Part shown: positions 5,906 to 7,775 of the stretch, one piece after another
Position numbering within the stretch: the stretch's first letter is position 1
Layout of the letters: every line of letters begins with the position of its first letter
Assembly (NCBI GenBank): GCA_022801475.1
Contig: JAAWSH010000072.1
Location: 1-7,775 of the forward strand
From: Acutalibacter sp.
Lineage (GTDB): Bacteria; Bacillota; Clostridia; Oscillospirales; Acutalibacteraceae
Length of the DNA stretch: 7,775 nt
Direction: 5' to 3'
Notes under the pieces: model-generated
The model's input: the letters and a program-made list of their open reading frames with translations, nothing else
Database searches by the model: none
Told to the model about the DNA's origin: nothing
Made by a program: the position numbers and the translations under genes

Positions 5906-6064
5906 ATGCCTAACTTCACAGATAACAAGGTAGACCGAGCCTACGAAAAGTTCATGAAACAGGTCCCCGGCTTCCAGCGGGACCCGCCGGAGGCCAAACT
6001 CATTCAGCGCGACCTGGATAAGGACAAGCGGAAAGGAGCTCAGAATGAGAGAAAATCAAAATGA
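5906..6064 (+). CDS. Small hypothetical protein, 52 aa, accessory element
   Basis: The protein begins MPNFTDNKVDRAYEKFMKQV and ends in a basic tail (DKDKRKGAQNERKSK). It is hydrophilic and probably helical, with no membrane segment. I do not recognise a family. The start is well set by AAAGGAG (5891-5897), eight bases before the ATG. It overlaps the next gene by 20 bases in another frame, which suggests a co-transcribed operon. It is the first gene after the terminator at 5842-5873. Its charge and size would suit a small nucleic-acid-binding or accessory protein of a mobile element, but nothing proves this. Confidence 0.65.
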   Translation: MPNFTDNKVDRAYEKFMKQVPGFQRDPPEAKLIQRDLDKDKRKGAQNERKSK

Positions 6065-6197
6065 GCGGCCTATACCGGGCTGCAAGGTCATGAGCAAGGG
6101 CGCTTTCTGGAACCTAAATAATAGGGCGATTGCCGAAGCGAGACAAGCCGGGCCTCCGCCAAAGCCGCAAAATACTATGGAGATGGGTGGGATATAA
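6045..6197 (+). CDS. Small hypothetical protein, 50 aa, accessory element
   Basis: The frame starts MRENQNERPIPGCKVMSKGA and ends PPPKPQNTMEMGGI. Its AAAGGAG (6032-6038) lies six bases before the ATG, inside the end of the previous gene, so the two are probably translationally coupled. Composition is polar with a proline-rich C-terminus. No family is recognised. The next gene starts one base after its stop codon, continuing the packed plus-strand operon. Confidence 0.6.
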   Translation: MRENQNERPIPGCKVMSKGAFWNLNNRAIAEARQAGPPPKPQNTMEMGGI

Positions 6198-6198
6198 A

Positions 6199-6599
6199 GT
6201 GATCTTCCGAAACGATAACCACGGAGTGCTGTTCGAAAAGGAAATACGCTACCACAAGGGTTGCAGTCGCAAATTCGCTGCAGCCCTTTTTTGTTGACAG
6301 CCGATATCCGGCTGTGGCACCAGGCTGAGAACCACATCGGCTCCAACGAAATTGACATCAACGCTATGAAACCCAGGCGGCTGGACGCCATGGCCTATGT
6401 CTGTTATGCGCTGGCCAGGGACATCGTGACCGGCAGCAGGACAGTAGCCCTCGCGGAGCTGGCTGACCCCAGTTTGCTGTCGCCGCGATACTTCCTGGTG
6501 ATTCAGACTGCCATGCTCATCCGGGGGTATGGGTTGAGCGCGGCCAACCGGCTGCTTTTTACAGAAGGGAGAAATCAAGATGAACTTCGACAGAAATAA
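6199..6599 (+). pseudogene. Frameshifted accessory gene, DUF6075-like, about 133 aa if restored
   Basis: A GTG at 6199, seven bases after GGTGGG, opens a frame (IFRNDNHGVLFEKEIRYHKG from its second residue) that stops at TGA 6295-6297. The -1 frame continues without a break from 6291 as LLTADIRLWHQAENHIGSNE to the TAA at 6597-6599. Joining them at the TTTTTT run (6287-6292) gives one smooth protein through AAALFLLTAD. The most likely cause is an indel in the T run: 7 T or 4 T would restore the frame. Ribosomal slippage at TTT is possible, but the site is not a canonical heptamer. The restored protein resembles DUF6075-type accessory proteins of Clostridia in layout, recalled from memory and not certain. 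Its end overlaps the next gene by 20 bases. Confidence 0.6.
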
Positions 6600-7149
6600 G
6601 GTTGAGATGGTCAAGCGGCAGTACCCTGTGGGTACAAGAATCCGGCTGAATAGCCTCTGTAACGACGGGCGGGGTATGCCCGCTGGATTATGTGGGACGG
6701 TGATTGGCGTAGACGACCAGCCGAGCCTGCTCATGAAGTGGGACAATGGCAGGACATTGAGCCTGTTCCCCGGTGAAGACAATTTTACCGTAATCATGCA
6801 GGAACATGAAGAAATAGATGAGAAATCAGTGAACGCAAGGCTGTATGACAAACTGGACCAAGAACAAGCAAAGTATATGCGGACTTTTCTGCTGCAGCCT
6901 CCGCAGGAGATGCTGGATAATGCCTGGGAATATGCCATCAGGCTGGATATCCTTGAAGCCCTCGAGGACCATGAACTGGACTGCGAACAGGCTGAAGCGC
7001 TGTTGAAATTGCCGGATACAATGGATGTCCTGGCCCGGGCTGTCCTGGATCAAAATAATATGCACGTCTATATGATCATAGGTGCCATTGAAGATAAGGC
7101 AGATGAGTTGGTGGATGAACAGTCTGCTCATCAGCCTGGGCGATTTTGA
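6580..7149 (+). CDS. DUF4314 and DUF3848 domain protein
   Basis: This 189 aa protein joins two small domains often found in Clostridia conjugative elements. Residues of about 5-73 (KVEMVKRQYPVGTRIRLNSL to KWDNGRTLSLFPGEDNF) match the DUF4314 pattern, a small beta-barrel-like fold with the WDNG and SLxPG signatures. Residues of about 86-176 (ARLYDKLDQEQAKYMRTFLL, AWEYAIRLDILEALED) match DUF3848, a helical domain. Neither has a known biochemical role. Separate genes for the two are also known, so this appears to be a fusion. GGGAG (6567-6571) sits eight bases before the ATG. There is no signal or membrane segment. Its 3' end overlaps the next gene by 35 bases. Confidence 0.82.
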   Translation: MNFDRNKVEMVKRQYPVGTRIRLNSLCNDGRGMPAGLCGTVIGVDDQPSLLMKWDNGRTLSLFPGEDNFTVIMQEHEEIDEKSVNARLYDKLDQEQAKYMRTFLLQPPQEMLDNAWEYAIRLDILEALEDHELDCEQAEALLKLPDTMDVLARAVLDQNNMHVYMIIGAIEDKADELVDEQSAHQPGRF

Positions 7150-7519
7150 GAGCGAACAGGAGATCGAGGGCGAAGAACAGGATGTGGAGCTTTCCGAGGA
7201 CGGTGAGGCCCCTGTGAGCGATGATTCCCTGGAGGACGAGTACGGAGACGAGCCAGAGGAAACCCCCGCTGTGAGCGATTCTGAGGGCGGTTTTGAGCCG
7301 GGGGATGAGGGAGAAAACTTGGAGGATTATGAGGAAGTAGAGGATGGTGAATTCCCCGAAGAAGCAGAGCAGAATAAGTTCGCTCCCGAATACATAGAGG
7401 GTGAGTTGGGCGCGGCGGTCGAGGCCGCCCCAAACTTCTATTACGGACAGGGCGAGCGGCCTGCTTTCCCGGACCTGGAGGACAAGGGTGAGCAAGAGTT
7501 CGGCGGTATGAGTATGTAA
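7115..7519 (+). CDS. Highly acidic hypothetical protein, 134 aa
   Basis: From the ATG at 7115 the protein starts MNSLLISLGDFESEQEIEGE. Asp and Glu make up about 35% of residues (roughly 34 Glu and 13 Asp), against two Lys and one Arg. Residues of about 10-95 look disordered, and a less charged tail (APNFYYGQGERPAFPDLEDK) follows. No family is recognised. Such acidity could suit a DNA mimic, a chaperone for a basic partner, or an antirestriction-type role, but this is only a guess from composition. The start is uncertain: ATG at 7103 and GTG at 7082 are in frame upstream, and no start has a well-spaced ribosome binding site. It overlaps the previous gene and ends 13 bases before the next. Confidence 0.6.
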   Translation: MNSLLISLGDFESEQEIEGEEQDVELSEDGEAPVSDDSLEDEYGDEPEETPAVSDSEGGFEPGDEGENLEDYEEVEDGEFPEEAEQNKFAPEYIEGELGAAVEAAPNFYYGQGERPAFPDLEDKGEQEFGGMSM

Positions 7520-7532
7520 AGGGGGGATACCT

Positions 7533-7775
7533 ATCAGCGCAACCATCGGTGCGGCGCTAAAAAAGATAGCGGTCGCCATTTTGATGGACAAACGGAACTG
7601 GGAGAAGATTGTCTGCCTGCTGCTGGCTTTCTTTGTGTTCTTTATTCTCCCCGGCGCTGCGGTGGCCTCCATGTTCAGTCGGGACGACATCGACTTCACC
7701 ATGCCGGGAATAGTTGATGAAGTGATGGACTGCCTTACCCCGGAGGAGATCAGTGAGCTGCAATTTGTGGAAGAC
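7533..7775 (+). CDS. N-terminus of a membrane-anchored protein, likely conjugative-element cell-wall hydrolase (partial)
   Basis: The open frame runs 81 codons to the window edge: SATIGAALKKIAVAILMDKR, then a membrane segment (about residues 26-46, VCLLLAFFVFFILPGAAVAS), then an acidic outer stretch (TPEEISELQFVED). By recall, it resembles the N-terminus of the lysozyme or transglycosylase/C40-peptidase proteins that open the wall during conjugation in Clostridia elements. The catalytic domains would lie beyond the window. AAAGGGGGG (7518-7526) is an excellent ribosome binding site, but the codon six bases after it is ATC, where ATG would be expected. The first in-frame ATG is at 7584 and would remove 17 residues. 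The ATC is either a rare start codon, a mutation or a sequence error. Confidence 0.6.
   Translation, partial: MSATIGAALKKIAVAILMDKRNWEKIVCLLLAFFVFFILPGAAVASMFSRDDIDFTMPGIVDEVMDCLTPEEISELQFVED

Noticed and set aside
5648..5913. Plus-strand frames starting in the tRNA CCA end and terminator
   Set aside because: They cross two terminators and the T-arm-like fragment and have no ribosome binding site.
6249..6938. 229-codon minus-strand frame across the accessory genes
   Set aside because: It runs opposite the frameshifted gene and the DUF4314-DUF3848 gene, which have ribosome binding sites and operon spacing. No minus-strand start signal was seen.

Overview
The window looks like chromosome of a gut-type Clostridia bacterium. 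The family Oscillospiraceae/Ruminococcaceae fits best, but this is inferred from style and not proven. The reasons are moderately high GC, AGGAG-type ribosome binding sites, a YesN-type regulator next to glycan-degrading enzymes, and small DUF genes typical of Clostridia conjugative elements. It has two halves that meet just 3' of a tRNA-Leu gene.

Left half (1-5402): a sugar-use locus. Positions 1-345 hold no convincing full gene. They carry a candidate structured RNA or dispersed repeat on the minus strand: three hairpins whose G:U pairs are lost on the plus strand. An open frame there also runs off the left edge. Next comes a plus-strand response regulator of the REC-AraC (YesN) type (383-1912) with a strong terminator. 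Two inverted copies of a 35-base repeat (30/35 identical) flank it. Convergent to it, on the minus strand, lie a GH36/GH31-like glycoside hydrolase (5402-3600) and a GH29 alpha-L-fucosidase (3526-2051). The 73-base gap between the two enzymes holds a perfect-consensus sigma-A promoter for the fucosidase. Neither enzyme has a signal peptide, so both probably act in the cytoplasm on imported oligosaccharides. The regulator is a plausible controller of them, but its sensor kinase and the transporter are not in the window.

Middle (5403-5905): no protein gene. It contains inverted repeats ahead of the GH36-like gene, a promoter, tRNA-Leu(CAA) with encoded CCA, and its terminator. After these come a T-arm-like fragment in opposite orientation and a second strong terminator or attenuator with a GAAA tetraloop.

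Right half (5906-7775): a tightly packed plus-strand string of small accessory genes with overlaps and mostly clear ribosome binding sites. In order they are two unknown small proteins (52 and 50 aa), a gene split by a frameshift at a T6 run, a DUF4314-DUF3848 fusion, a very acidic protein, and the start of a membrane-anchored protein. The last resembles the N-terminus of cell-wall hydrolases of conjugative elements, and its apparent start codon is ATC. This half reads as part of an integrative conjugative element or its remnant, possibly placed next to the tRNA-Leu gene. No integrase or relaxase is visible.
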